Source of the DNA: Monilinia fructicola
Taxonomy: Eukaryota > Ascomycota > Leotiomycetes > Helotiales > Sclerotiniaceae
Assembly (NCBI GenBank): GCA_008692225.1
Contig: VICG01000001.1
Span: forward strand, 4,007,501-4,071,500
Length of the DNA: 64,000 nt
Direction of reading: 5' to 3'
Part shown: positions 1-13,590 of the stretch, piece after piece
Numbering within the stretch: the stretch's first letter is position 1
Layout of the letters: each line of letters begins with the position of its first letter
The notes under the pieces: generated by a model
What the model was told of the DNA's origin: nothing
Database searches by the model: none
Seen by the model: only the letters and a program-made list of their open reading frames with translations
Position numbers and translations under genes: made by a program

Positions 1-843
1 ACCTTTTCCGCGCGCTTGTGTCCTCCTTTCCAATAATTGTAGAAGACGACTAGACAAAGTGCAAGTGACACGCAGGATATAGCAAGAACGACCTTTTTGA
101 GGCCAGGTCTTGGTACCATCTGCCCAAGCCGGAAGATTGTTTCGAGGTGGTAGTGCTTTGGTTGCATTGAAGATGCTAAAAGTTGTGGAGAGCATGGCGA
201 GGACGATTAGACTACAACTGAAGTTTACACATCTTAACAGAAGTTTAGCTATCCTGACTCTAGTCTTAACTTTCTATTGAAATATTAGTATCAACTCAAG
301 AAGGTTAAATTCCAGGCACTCGTACCAAATCCTTAGCTTGCTCCTTTTCGGTCAACTCTTCGTGTTTTTCCAAAACTTGCTCTTCTCTGAATGTCGGACT
401 TAAAGGGTTAATGATTCTTCCTGGTGTACCGGGTACCTTCAATGCACTCTTCAATGGTGATGATGGAGTAAGTGGCATCTCAACCGGGACACCTTGTGAT
501 TGTCTTTGGGTTTCCGAAATGTAGCCGAAGCCAATATCGGAAGGTTGCGATTGTGCCATGAATGCTTGAGTCTTGGGGACTTGGGCTTCGGAGTCTGCTG
601 TTCTTGGAGGGTCTGCAAATGGTGACCTTTTATTGTCTACTGGAGAATATACAGCAGTTGCCTCGGCGAATCTTGGTGTGCGAGGAACTTTGAGTGAGGA
701 TGCGGAAGAGGCTGTTGATGAATCGCTAGAGGATCGTGGTTGTGTGAGGGGAGGTGGGCACCTCTTATTTGTTGGTGGTGCTAAACACGATGAGTATACT
801 GATACAACAGCGACAACTAACTGTCAGACTACTAACATGACAT
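1..843 (-). CDS. Two-helix membrane protein of unknown function, 3' end cut by window
   Basis: Three exons can be followed on the minus strand: 843-837 (ATGTCAT), 780-326 and 275 to the window edge, separated by introns 836-781 (donor GTTAGT) and 325-276 (donor GTACGA). The N-terminal half is Ser/Pro-rich and probably cytosolic. A charged stretch (about LEKHEELTEKEQAKDL) precedes a first hydrophobic segment (SLIVLAMLSTTFSIF), a Trp-containing loop and a second segment (VVLAISCVSLALCLVVF). It resembles a conserved ascomycete family of uncharacterised membrane proteins, but I cannot name a function. The frame breaks inside an A5 run (T5 on the plus strand at 94-98): with four A's the second helix follows directly, with five it is lost. 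This looks like a one-base overcall or a real frameshift. The C-terminus lies outside the window. Confidence 0.72.
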
Positions 844-3212
844 TGTGATGGATTGACAAGAAAGGAAATAACAATTGACGCAATTTAATCGAGTATATCG
901 TGGGGCCAATAAAGACTTGACCAAAGCACTGTCAATGGAAGTGCATGCAAGTAAGAATGTTAAAGGAAGAAAAGGTTGTACAATTCGAGACCAGCTACCA
1001 AGAGAAGAAAAACGACGAAAGAGGTCTTGAAGAGAAGGGAAGGCGTTGGGTTTTGTGTAGCGCGCGCAACGACAAAGCAAGAAACAGAATATGAAATCCA
1101 AGACTACGTAGGAAGAAAGCGGGAGCTGGGAGCAATGATATGACTTGTAGACCAAATGCAGACCAGGATATTGGACACCTAGTGGCCAAAATCTGACCTC
1201 GCAGTCAAGGAAAACGATATAAACTGGATGAATATTGGGGTCTAACCTTACAGATATTGGGACGAAAATAGACGCCCACTGGAAGTGTGCATTAGAGTTG
1301 CGTTTTTCAATTCGCACCAACTAAACTTAAGCACAAAGGGTGGCTCTACCCGTAGATATATTGTCTGGAACTTTGGGGGCAAGACTGCGGTTTCAACACA
1401 AGGCTGAGCGAGATGTAATACCAGTGATTCGAGGTTCGTTAGTTCTAAGCGACAAGAGGAACATCGAACATACCCGTGGATAGGAAAGATAGTTATGAAT
1501 AGAGAGACATAGAAGGAAAGGCGAGGAACATTAGAGACAGAAAATTGCAAGCAGAAATTACCTCAGACCAGAAGCAAATGAGTAGGGTGGTACTCCATCC
1601 ATCTCTCATCTTTTTTTGGCGCCCATTTTTTGGCCAGGACACCACTCAGGACCAGTATCTGACCTGTTGAAGTCGATTATTTGCAGGGCGGGGAATCAGT
1701 CCCCTCCAATACCCCCTGGCTGACCTCTTCTGGCGCCTACATACATATCAGAATGTAGTGTGAAAGCCAAGAACCAGGATATGATTGGAGGAAACAGATA
1801 TTAATGCTTGAAGGAAACATATGCGAGTGAGAGTGAAAATTCCTTCATTAGGCTATGATTCGCTAATGATAGACACGCCGCTTTAGAGACATAACATGGT
1901 GTGCACGATGAATAAGCAGGGGTTCAACATCGAAACATTGTTGAGTCTGGCTGAACGAAGTACAACAAGAGGAAGCTTGGAAGTTGGAAGGAACATATTC
2001 CTTTCTCATCACTTGTGCATATCATCGATTCGATTAAAACAGCAAGAACTCCCCAGCCTTTCCGCATTAGCGAAGATTAGCTCGGGCGGTAAACAACATA
2101 AGCACCAACCGTGAATCCGTGATTTACCCTTTTTGACCCCCTTCATCAGCACGGACTTGGCGGCATTGAACCTTCAAGTTCGTTTAAGTACCACAAGTAC
2201 CACTTCTAGGCCAGCATTACAATCATTTATCAATCAATCAATCTCCAATCAACCCTTCGTTATCAAATGAAGCTTGGACAAATGTCGTTTGATAGGAAAA
2301 TTTTAATATCAAAATGGATCCAATAGATCGCCCCAGTACCGAAAACCAACTTCCTATCCGAACCTACAAGTACTTGTACCTAGAATCTAATTTACCATGA
2401 AGTTGTCAAAAGGAGCCCTGGAGTACTCTAGTATGATGGATGTATGAAAGAAGATTACACGTCATGAATTGGCCCAACAAACATCTAACATTCCTTCTAC
2501 TCTGTATACTATACTCCCAGGGCTAACGCAGGTACAGTACAAAAGAGACTTCCAAGAAAATTCTATACAGTATTACTCAGGAGTCAGTAGCACAGGACTG
2601 TATTTCTATTTTTAAGATGTGACAGTCCTCGCATATCCACTAGAATCGTGTCATTCAACCAGACCTTACGCTATCCATGTCATTTTCATTTTCATTTACA
2701 ATTACAAATCTACTCATGCTCAAGTAGCATAATCATTATCCTCTCCAAAAGATACATTTCGCTCAATCCAGGTAAAGAAAGACATCTAGTAATCTAATAA
2801 TCACATCCATCACTGATGATCGATGATGAGCAAGATTTTTACTTTGGATCATAAGAAAACACTAATGAAAGAAAACACCTAGTATTTAGACGCTCATTCC
2901 ATCCCATCAATTCGTTCTATTCGTCCCATTCATTTATCCCTAACTCCACTCCACTCCCCTTCCTCTTCCGTCCCTCCAACCCTCCACAGCCCACAGTTCA
3001 TAATCCCATTCAGAATGATCACCTCAAATCAACAGATATCAATATCAAAATCAATATCAATGACATCCCAATCCCAACACCAACATCAACACCAATACCA
3101 ATATCACACCACACCCCATCACACAACCCAAATACAGCCAAAAAACCCACCTGCCATCTACCAACTTCCAACCTACCTCCCATCCACAACTCAAATTATC
3201 CAACGCAGCGCA

Positions 3213-3285
3213 CCCCTCTTCCCCTTTTTTCCCTCTCCCTCTCCCTTTCCCTTCTCCCTTTCCCTCTCCCCTTCCTCCCCTTCCC
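3213..3285 (+). repeat. Pure polypyrimidine tract, 73 nt
   Basis: Every base from 3213 to 3285 is C or T, mostly arranged as CCCTCT and CCCTTT blocks, with partial mirror symmetry. Such homopurine-homopyrimidine tracts can adopt triplex structure and are hard to sequence accurately. The role is unknown. Confidence 0.9.
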
Positions 3286-3473
3286 ATCCCACGTGCCACA
3301 GCCACTTACAAAAAAATAAACAATTACCCGTCCACCATACCATAACGCTGACTCCATCACATCCACATCCACATCCACACCCACACGCACATCCTCTACC
3401 ATCCTTCTCAACCAGGGTATCACCAACCCAACCCAGCATCCATTGACGAAAGCCTTCTACGCCTTGTTGTGCC

Positions 3474-3528
3474 ACACCAGACGACACCAGACGACACCAG
3501 ACGACACGACACCACACCACACCACACC
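3474..3528 (+). repeat. 10-bp tandem repeat grading into (CCACA)n
   Basis: A unit close to ACACCAGACG is repeated about three times, followed by CACGAC and then CCACA repeats up to about 3528. It is simple-sequence DNA with no coding support. Confidence 0.85.
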
Positions 3529-3924
3529 TGATGTTCTAATAAAAGCTCATTGCATGCTTGCATGTTACATGTTTCCAGTTGAGGGCCGTGGCTGCATGTC
3601 AAGTCCGGTCGGTCGGTTATCGAGAACGGTCTTGCCGTTGGCTGAACAATGCTACCTATGTTTCAGGAGTCGCAAAAAATCCGTCTTACTGTGATTAGAT
3701 ATGAACACGGGTGTCACTACATTCAAGTACAATAGGCAGAAATGTTGTGCCTGATAACTAGCCCAAATCAAAAATAGTTACAAAATGTTGAATTTTCATA
3801 TCACGTTACGCCCTATGGGTCGCTTTCTATAGTAGGGGTATCTCTATAATTTTGCCCCTCAAATCGTTGAAGCAAGGTTTCCAACCTTGCGAATTTTCCT
3901 CCCTATCCCGCAACTGTAAATCAC

Positions 3925-5937
3925 CTAATGGTGGAACAAACGAATGCTTTGCTCAACAAATGTGATGTTAAGCTTCTCAGCAGTCTCAAAGACATATGAA
4001 TCATTTTGGCTTCCGCTTGGTGCAGCAATGTAACTAACACCTGATCTTGCGGCGCGGTAGACATTGTCAATGAATGGGAACTAGACATGTTAGTAGAGCA
4101 CATGATGATAAAGGAATATACACTTACAAATGCATCACTCGAAACTGCAACTTGAGTGAGTTTCGACATCCATTCTTCTCTCTCCTTTTCGGTGAACTCG
4201 GCTGGAACCTCGTCGAAGAATCCCTCGTAACCCTCACGCTCAGGTCCAGATTTTGGTAATTCGCCACTGACGAGGAGATCAATCGCATTACTCTTGTCAG
4301 GGCGCTTGGTACCAGTCTTCCACTTGATGCCCAAAACACGGGGATGGAATCTCAACCACCAGTTGTCGGCCTTGTCTCCAGCAAGTCTTGTGCAGTGGAA
4401 TGCGAGATTGTTGACCAGCTCCCAATCCAATGACTTGGCCATTGAGAGCGTAGCAAAACAGAGTTACTTTGTGTGTATTTCAAGGCAATGGTGGCTACTG
4501 TCAAGTCACGGACGGCTGAGTCTGATAGAGGGAGCGGAATCTTTTGGAGTGATGATGGAAGAGAATGATTTAGGGGAGATGACGATGTCGTTGCGGCGTT
4601 GGCTTAAGTTGATACCGTAAACGGTTCTCGTCTCTTGGGTAGGTGGAGTGAAGTCGGGGTCCATTTGAAGGACAAGGTACTTACCGCCCTTCTTCTTCTT
4701 CAAGATCTCAAGCGCAGCATCTTCGAATCCTGGGGCGATGACACCATCTGAAACTTCTCTGGAGATGATCTTGGCAGTTGGAACATCGACAATATCACTC
4801 AATGCGATCATATCTCCGAAACTGCTCATTCGGTCAGCACCTCGAGCACGTGCGTATGCTTGAGCCAGAGGAGAATTCTCCAAACCAGCAATATCATCTA
4901 CCATGTAGACTTTGCGCTCATCGGCAGTGAGAGGAACACCAATAGCAGCACCTGCAGGTGAGACGTGCTTGAAACTGGCGGCCGCTGGGTGACCAAGAGC
5001 GGCCTTAAGCTCCTTGACTAATGGCCCATGCATTGAGGGCATCTAAAAGATTGACGTATCCTGGGGATCCGCCAAGAACTTTAAATGGCAGAGGACCCTC
5101 ACTGACGTAGGCTTGAGCAGGCTTTTGGTGGGGGTTGGCACCGTATCTTAGAGCAAGTTGTTTGCACACCCTCTCCAGCGTATTGCTTGCGGAAAAATAT
5201 CCGAGATGGAAGCATCATAGTCTGCGGTATGCTCGAATGCCTTCAACGCATACAACTTTCTGCTACGCTCTGTGACATCACCCTTCTCAAGTTCTTCCAA
5301 GAACTCGGGATAATCTCCTGGATCAGTCAAGATTGTAACTCGAGTGTGGTTTTTTGGCAGCAGCTCTGATCAAGGTGACTCCACCAATATCGATATCTTC
5401 AACAGCCTCCGGGATTGTAACATTAATCTTATTGATTGTCTCCTTGAATGGGTAAAGGTTGCAAATGACATAGTCGACTTTGTCAATGTTTTTTGCTCGG
5501 CGAGATCCTTTTCGTCGGATGCAAGGTCGCGAGCAAGGATACCAGCGTGAACTGAAGGATGGAGTGTCTTCACTCTCCCACCCAACATCTCTGGGGCATG
5601 TGTAATTGCGGAAACATCTCTGATTGTATATATTAGAGATATGTTTGACGTATCGTGAAACTGTTGGGAACATTTCCGAGATCGGAAAGCTCAAACATGA
5701 GAGATAGAAATGATGACATACTCAACAGGGAAGCCAGATTCTCTAATCATCTTAGAGGTTCCGCCTGAAGCAAGAAGACGAACATTTTGCTTGATCAATC
5801 CCTTTGCCAGATCAAGAAGCCCCTTCTTGTCATAAAACAGAAATAATGGCTATAATATGATGTCAGTGAGGAAGTTCTACGATCTTTCCCTCCCGGATTT
5901 GGATCGCATGAAACTGACCAGTCTTTTGGGTAGACAT
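3925..5937 (-). CDS. ADE17: Bifunctional AICAR transformylase / IMP cyclohydrolase (apparent frameshifts)
   Basis: This gene encodes the enzyme for the last two steps of de novo IMP synthesis: formylation of AICAR with 10-formyl-THF, then ring closure. Exons on the minus strand are 5937-5919 (starting MSTQKT), 5849-5722, 5619-4128 and 4080-3925. Introns begin GTCAGT, GTATGT and GTAAGT. The IMPCH part carries [34 protein letters not shown] and [14 protein letters not shown]. The AICARFT part carries [30 protein letters not shown] and [17 protein letters not shown], ending IRLFHH. The family is about 590-600 residues, and this reconstruction is about that long. The chain is continuous only if nine apparent indels are allowed, near 4397, 4455, 4530, 5025, 5161, 5193, 5350, 5489 and 5834, nearly all an extra base in a homopolymer. 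TGACTC at 6181-6186, about 245 bp upstream, could be a Gcn4/Bas1-type site. Identity is certain; whether the locus is intact is not. Confidence 0.93.
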
Positions 5938-7725
5938 ATTGCTCTGCTCTGATCTGATCTGCTACAATAATACGTGTAAGTAAAAGAAGTGGCTACAGAT
6001 AGGAAAGGAAAGATGAGATGAAATTGTTCAAAAACGATCGATGACCTACGTAAATAAAGAGAAAATCTGGAGATTGTAAAGCAAACAAATGATGGAGGTT
6101 CGTTACAAATTGCAATTCAAACCGCGGGGCATACCTATAAGTTTTCTTGCCAGTCCCGTCCGTTTTCGCGGGTGGTGGGGTGACTCCAGCTAATCTTAAA
6201 ACGGTTTAGATCTTCGGATGATTAAGCGAAGAAATTTTTGTCAATAAAAGGTCTCGAAAGGTTCCCCCTCAAGATTCTCTTCTTCTTCCTCTTCACAAAC
6301 TTCTACGGAAGTACAACGCATACATCACATTCGCTATAAAGCATTTTCGGTGAGAAACCCGTCGTCCTTCGTGATGATGTGAGGTTTCCACGACCTTGAG
6401 AATCGTCAGTCGAAATGGAGAAAAATTGATCGATCTTGGGTGCGGCGCTTCCTTTTTCACTATAGGAAGGGTCGCAATGATTGGCCATACATTCCAATCT
6501 TTTGTAAAACACGTGTTTATTTTTTGTCATGATGCATAATTTGATGTCAATATGAAATAAGTGATTCGTTTGTGTTGCTGTGGAGGACGCAGAATTCGAC
6601 ATGCCGTGTCGTGTAGCAGGAGATACTATGAAGCATGAAATTGTTTTACACTGCCTTTTCTATCACTTGTGGTAGCTGGTTTAGTTGCTTGATTAATAGA
6701 TCAAGTCGGCATAGTTAGCTTAACCTTTACCTCTTCCATATTGAATGGACGTAAAGATCAGGAAAAATCAGGAAAAAATCATGACTCGAGGAATTGTACG
6801 TGCAATATATACGATTCAGGTCATCAAAATTGGTATCCATTCTGCACTCCATGATGAGGATCGTTCTCATAGTTCAGGTTCAATATGATGGTGTGGTAAG
6901 ATTTTACAAGTATGAAAGGTAGTAGTGAAGGGGTTCCAGAGCCTCATGCTTGATGATCCGATGCATTGATTCCCTCGCTCAATATTCTAATACTCGAGTA
7001 AAAGTACTTTACACCAAGATGAATGTGGTGGCAGGGTGTATTTGATAACATCTGAGCCTCAATCTTGCCTGGGTGCATGGACCACACACTACTTTAATTT
7101 CCAGTCACATGCTCTCCAAGCTTCTTTCGATCTATATATATATCTCATAGGTAAGATTATCATCACCATTTATTATCATTAGGTCTGTCATTTCCTCACT
7201 GTTTTCCCCATCATTGATCCTTTGACTCAAGGCTATATATATAGAATGCCAAACTCAAAAAAAGAGTCTTTCCATTTTCTCTCAATCAAGAAAAGCCCCA
7301 TGTTCTATAAACGCTCATGTGCTGCCAAACCATCTCAGTTCTCTACTCCTACAGGAACGTCCTTGTATCCGTGTGCACCAACCCAGAGACGATGCTGTCA
7401 TGAAATATCGATCAATCTCATGTATACCAAAGAAGATATGCTGCTTGAAAGCCATGCCATCTTTTCAGATACAGAAACAAACCACTGCGTATTCTTCAAG
7501 GGTCTGCTAGGGCGAACCTTTGAGGGGGTGAAATGAAACCAGGATTGAAATCTTGTGGTCTTGTCCGTTTTGTTTGAAAATTGAGAGGGGGATTTGTTGA
7601 GATTTTGATGCTGGTATCGGTCAGACGTAAGATTTGAAGCTTCTTGTTTGGTTCTGCTTGGTTGTATACAATGAGGGTTTCGATGGGTCTTCAATGCATG
7701 TACCCTGCTTTCCTTCTGTGTGCAT

Positions 7726-7730
<5 letters not shown>

Positions 7731-7756
<26 letters not shown>
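7731..7756 (+). repeat. (AG)13 dinucleotide microsatellite
   Basis: There are 26 uninterrupted bases of AG. No gene is evident nearby. Confidence 0.95.
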
Positions 7757-9812
7757 CTCTACTTTGTATCAATGTAAGAGTACAAGCCGTATAAGGTAAG
7801 GCCACTCTTCACGCACTATCTCGCTGCACACTGCTACCACAACGACTCGACTCATTTATGTCCGCGATAAAATGGCAAAATGCTGAATGTCTTCGTGTCG
7901 AATCAACGATACAGTAGATTTCTAAGGGCAAGTTCTGGAGTAGCTAAAACGCTTCAGAATCGGAATATAGTCACAGGCGAGCTCTTAGAGTTGTGAGAAG
8001 CATGATGTGAGTTGATGGATTCTCAGAGTATGGAGGAGTATGAGCGGGTATGAAAGGGTGCTCGGAGATACCTCATACGGACCTAAGAGTTCTGATCGTT
8101 ATGGCGGGTTAGGAGAGAGCGCATTAAGAAGAGGTGTCATATATATGAACTCAGATCGGGTACCCACTCGGTCGTACCTCAAAACAACACACATGAGCAA
8201 GCGTCATGTGTGAGGGGGAGGAGCAACGAAAAAAACAGCCAGCCGCAAAACTTGGAGTAAGGAAACGTTCAAGCGATAGATCTTCAACGCTTTTCTCTCG
8301 CTTCGGTTTTGGGGTCGTGCGATCGATCCCCGGCTTCGTATGACTGTATTGAGAGCACCCGTTCAGTTTTAGCATGCTCACTCATACCGCCTATCTACAA
8401 TAACACAAGAACACTCTCCCACACACCCAAACCGCAGGAGGAGGTATCCAAGAAATGGAGAGGACTACTCAGCTCCACCTTACCGTGCCAATAGCAATTC
8501 GCCATCTTGGACAAGAAACCTCAATACTCTACTGCATATTAGGAACACCAGACGAACACACCGCGATCCTGACTCAGAAAACGATGCCGCGAAGCTGAAA
8601 CCTTTTCCTCAATCCTCCGCACCCTCTTGGAATTGAGAGCGAATAGCGGAAGAGCGTGAGAAAACCGCATACGCCGAGGATATTGTGGACGCTATTCTCA
8701 ACAGCAAGGGACCATGAACAAACCTCGTTTTACGCCTGGCTCGCGAGAACCATTGTAGATGATGCGGTAAGAAGATTCGGTAAGGAACGTGTACATGGAA
8801 GTCGTCGGTTTGATGAATTTGGTCATGACGATAGAAGTTGATTGAGAGGATGGATTTGCCGTGTCAAGGGATCTTTCTATCTATCCATGGATATCTCAAG
8901 TACCACTCTTGTTCTCTGGCGGTTCGAAACACGTCATTGCATACAGATTTTGAATAAGTGGTGAAAGGATACTCGAGTATTTCGAACTCCTGATTCCCTT
9001 TGCTGATTGGGGCTACAGGCCATGGCTCGTTCCCCTGTGGTAAGTCCTCCAGCTAGGCTCGCTGGATTAGATCTGATTTTCACATTTCTATATCCGTAAC
9101 TCTTGTTTTCTTCTCCTTTTCTGCGCAAATCGCTGTATGGGTAAGGTGCGTCTCTCGTGCCATTCTCTGTGACCACCAATATCAATTCATACAGGCCACT
9201 AGGAAGCTTACTTGCGATTCGATAACACAGAGCAAGTAAGTGTTGAATAGGTATGGAGAGGATTCAGAAGACTGCGACATGCTACTCCGCCTGATATCTG
9301 CCATTGCTATGATATCAATTAATCCCATAGGTACCTAAAATTGTCAACACTCGTGAACCTGAAAGTATCAATTAGTATAACCTTACCCAGGTTTAAAAGC
9401 ACAACGTCAACAAGAAAGAGCAACGGCAATATATACACCAGCGCAAACATCATATAAACCACCAAAGCAGCCCATATTATTTTTGCCATCTACGAGGTAT
9501 ACGTCCACCAGCTCGATACTCCCAGAATGAATGATCTTTTTACTCGGGTTTAAGTACGTACCTAATCATACAATAAACATATGAAGATATCATCGACCTC
9601 AACACCATAACCAAACTAGGTATCTCGGTACAGTAATCTTACAGTTATACCCAGACCCAAAAGCCATCTGCCGGCTTCAAAGTTTGAACAAAGGTCAAAT
9701 ACAGATGTCCTGTTTTAATATATAATATCCGTAGATACTATAGTTAATAAAATAATCCTTTTCTTCTTGAAATTTGAATACAACTGACTAACTTACTTGA
9801 AATTATAGTTTG

Positions 9813-10121
<309 letters not shown>

Positions 10122-10530
10122 TACATTAAACGATCTATGTCTCTCTCTATTTATAATTAGATGATAATAATATGAATTATATAAATAGATTCATACTACG
10201 AGTAGAAAGATCTAATCGAGCTCCCTATATTATATACGCCTCTATATCTTATACGTTTTAACAGTTTGAAAAATAAATAATTATAAATTAATTAATCATT
10301 AAAACGATCTGAAATTTTGTATAATAATAAATTAAGATAAATACATTACAATAATAATCTTTTAAATATAAAATATCATATATTATTAAAGTTAATACTA
10401 ATCAAAATAATAAAAAGATTCATTTTATATTTTATTAATAATATAAAAAATACAAGATTTTAGAAGATTATATTTTATTTTTTAGTATTTTTATTATGTA
10501 GAGTTTGATATTTGTATATGGATTCGATAA
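10122..10530. other. Strongly AT-rich block flanking the microsatellite
   Basis: By eye this stretch is mostly A and T (TAAATAATTATAAATTAATTAA-like runs), clearly more so than the rest of the window. No coding frame is present. It could be a decayed repeat or a RIP-affected relic, but no element ends are visible. Confidence 0.6.
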
Positions 10531-13080
10531 TCCTCACCATCAAACATCCATCCCATTCATCCACCTACTGTATCTAACTTATAACCTTGAAATATTATAT
10601 AAAAATAGACGAACAAATAAACAACCTACTGTAATATCAGATATGTAGGTCGGATGGACGTCCATTGAGCTCATAATAGACGAGCTATGGGGCATCTTCT
10701 GATATTCATCTTCTGATATTCGCCTCCTACTCAAAACCCATCAACTGACTAACATTGGATATCGTGATTTCTACAGTAATTATCTTTTCATTTTTCTCTC
10801 CGTGTCAAAACATAAAAGAGGCATATAGATACTCGAGTACAGTAACCTTGGATAGATTATCATTGGAGTAATAAGAATCAATATCAAATCATCAAGCGAA
10901 CGATTGATTCTCAAACCTTGTGTTTTTTTATATTTTTTTCTATCCTCGGTAACCTTATACTTTTTCGGCAGAGGTTTTGTGTGAATCGGTGTGATTGTGT
11001 TTATGTTTATGATTATGATTATAATTATGATTGTGATTGAGATTGAGATTAAGATCAACAGTTGAAGATGGGAGATGGTATCTAAGACAGCTAGCTAGCT
11101 AGATGCTTGCGAAGATTGTCGTTGTGTTGTGTTTTGTTTTGTTTCGTCTCATCTTGTCTTGTCTTGCTTTGTCTTGTCTTATTCTACGGAGTATTGTTCT
11201 GTATTGCATTGCGTGTTATGCGGGTTTGAATCTTGGGTGTGGGTATGGGTAGGGTTTTGGTTTGAGGGAAGGGAGATGAGAATCGTGAGATGGATGAGAG
11301 AGAACCTTGGGGATCATGAGATAGATGGTGATGATATGATACAGTAAGAGTGGAGGAGGAAGAGGAAGAGAAGGGTATTAGCTCGATATGTTGGGTTGTT
11401 TGGTTGTTTGGTTATACTCTGTGTATTAATTACCAACCTATACTTCTTGTACGGTACAGAGTCGAAAGTTCCAAAGTTACTCATGAATCGTGATATATTG
11501 GAACTTGGAAGCTTCCTAGTCCTTCATCTTCTTCATATAAGAAGGTTGGTTCATCAAATGCTGATTTTAATATATCGGAGAGCATCGAACTTTGAATGTG
11601 AATCTGGAATCTGGAAGCTGGAAGCTGGAAGCTGGAAGATCTTGTTGATGTTATTATTAATATACTTGGTAGTATGGTGCAGTATGTATTACTCTCGCAT
11701 CTTGATGCTTGATGAGCGGAAAGGAAGGTTCGATGTATGTCCATTGTCCACGAGAGTATATCTTCAAGGTTAGGTTACTCGGCTTCTAAATATATCTATC
11801 ACCTTGAGTTTGTGAGTTCTTGATGCCAATACTGATTGTTTCTATCTACTTCCAAAGTTATCTACTGCATGGATCCATCCATCCATCCATCCATCCATTC
11901 ATCAATCTATAAAAAACAACAATTACAATAACCTTGAAAATCCAAATGCTTTCCCGATCATCATCATCATCCCCCAAGGATCTACTGTAACTTCTACGGT
12001 AGGGCATGCTTAGGGATAAAAATTCAAATCCAAGACTCTCTGAGCCTTTGCCCTATCATATCCTACCATGACACGCCGCCACGCAATGCCCAGGCCAGCC
12101 ACGTTATCATAATCAATAAAATGAATCGATGAATAAATGAATATATAAATATAATTATGGACAAATGGATAAAGCAATAACAATTATCGGTGTAGCGTTT
12201 CTCCCCAAGTTCCTACGTTGCTTCGGTAATCCATGGATGATACAGTCAATACTTTGGTGGTCTCACTATTATTATCATCAACATCAACATCATCGTCATC
12301 GTCATCGTCATCACCATCACTACATCCATATCCCCAAATCCAAAACCAATATATACCTAATAAACACCAAACGCACCAAAAAAACACTCTACAGTACTTA
12401 ATAGTCAGGGCTATTTTAATTATCTATTTTTCCCTTAATCTTTCCTTACTATTGTCGCATCATCATCAAGATCAATAATACCCGACACCATCTCAAACAA
12501 AATGGAGTATAATCTCTACTCCTGTAACTCATCCCGTGACCCATCCCATCTTTACAGTGTCAATATCAATCTATCCATTCATTTATTCATCTATCCATCC
12601 ATTCACCAAATCCAAACTCGTTCTACCTACTCTGTACTGTACTGCACTGCACTGCACTGTACCCTCTCTGCAAGGACCCGCCATCATCAAAGAACCCAGC
12701 AATCCATCACACCAGCCCATTTTTCCCATCACTTCTTGCTTTGTATGGTTGGGTGTGATTGGGTGTTGGTTTGTTTATTGGTTGTGGCCCTTGTGGGTTG
12801 GAATCTAGATCTTCTAATGTGATAAAGGAGGGACGGAGGTATTATTGATATTTTAAGATTGATATTGGGTTATTTGAGATGGTGGTGATTGTAATGTAGG
12901 ATTCCAAGGTTGATTGATGATTGATGATTGATTGATTGATTGATGGGTTTTAACTTTGGGTTAGGCCAGCCCTAGGTTGGGATGCTGAAATAAATACCTT
13001 GAAAGGTATTACTCCGTAATTATTACTACCTAGGTAGGTATATTGGGTGGTTCCCTACAAGTAGGCCGCTGGAGGTATTT

Positions 13081-13113
13081 GCTTATTAATCGCTTATTAA
13101 TCGCTTATTAAAA
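13081..13113 (+). repeat. 11-bp tandem repeat, three copies
   Basis: The unit GCTTATTAATC occurs twice exactly, followed by a third copy that ends in AAAA. Confidence 0.9.
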
Positions 13114-13567
13114 GAATGTTGACTATTCACGACTCGACTCACGAGTAGCCCTGGAGTTAGTTTATACATATCCATATCTATCTATATCCTCTAGGGCTTT
13201 CTAATCATCTATTTGTGTATATATATAAAACAAATCTAAATGATTCATCTACCTTTTGTATATACTAAACCTATTGTACTCACCTACCTCTAGGGCTATC
13301 TATTAATGTGGGTGCCAAATAAAACTAAACGTCTGTCTCTCTCTAAATATATAACGTTTTCCACCTTCTATCAACCCCGACCAGACTATCAGTCTAGAAA
13401 AACCGGAGGCTAACAACCAGCACCCAAGAAGATAACATCAAAGTTCCATAATATGATGCGAATGGTTAAAAGAAAAACACCCGACTCCCGAGTCCCTACA
13501 TACAAAGATATCCCCTGTAGACATCAACGCTGAATATTGACTACATGGGGCGGGAAGTGCAATCGTG

Positions 13568-13590
13568 ACAGCACAGCACAGCACAGCACA
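13568..13590 (+). repeat. (ACAGC)n pentanucleotide repeat
   Basis: About four and a half copies of ACAGC/GCACA are present. The same motif recurs near 16.8 and 17.4 kb. Confidence 0.85.

Larger units (their letters stand above)
844..3924. other. Intergenic, no supported gene
   Basis: About 3 kb lie between the 5' end of the membrane-protein gene and the 3' end of ADE17. Open frames at about 832-1550 (minus) overlap one another in different frames, lack recognisable domains and fall where a 5' leader or promoter would be expected. Simple-sequence DNA occupies about 3010-3530 (CAATAT/CAACAC-like runs, a pyrimidine tract and a 10-bp tandem repeat, annotated separately). Nothing else recognisable was seen. 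Confidence 0.5.

Noticed and set aside
832..1550. Overlapping minus-strand open frames of up to 162 codons
   Set aside because: They overlap one another in different frames, lie just upstream of the real gene that starts at 843, and contain no recognisable domain.
3015..3602. Several open frames of 60-143 codons on both strands
   Set aside because: They are low-complexity translations of CAATAT, CCCTCT and CCACA repeats.
8915..8930. GGTTCGAAAC resembling a tRNA T-loop
   Set aside because: The flanking bases do not form a T-stem, and no A-box or acceptor stem was found upstream.
11396..11773. 125-codon plus frame with a hydrophobic start
   Set aside because: No family resemblance; it overlaps a minus-strand frame and a GGAAGCT repeat.
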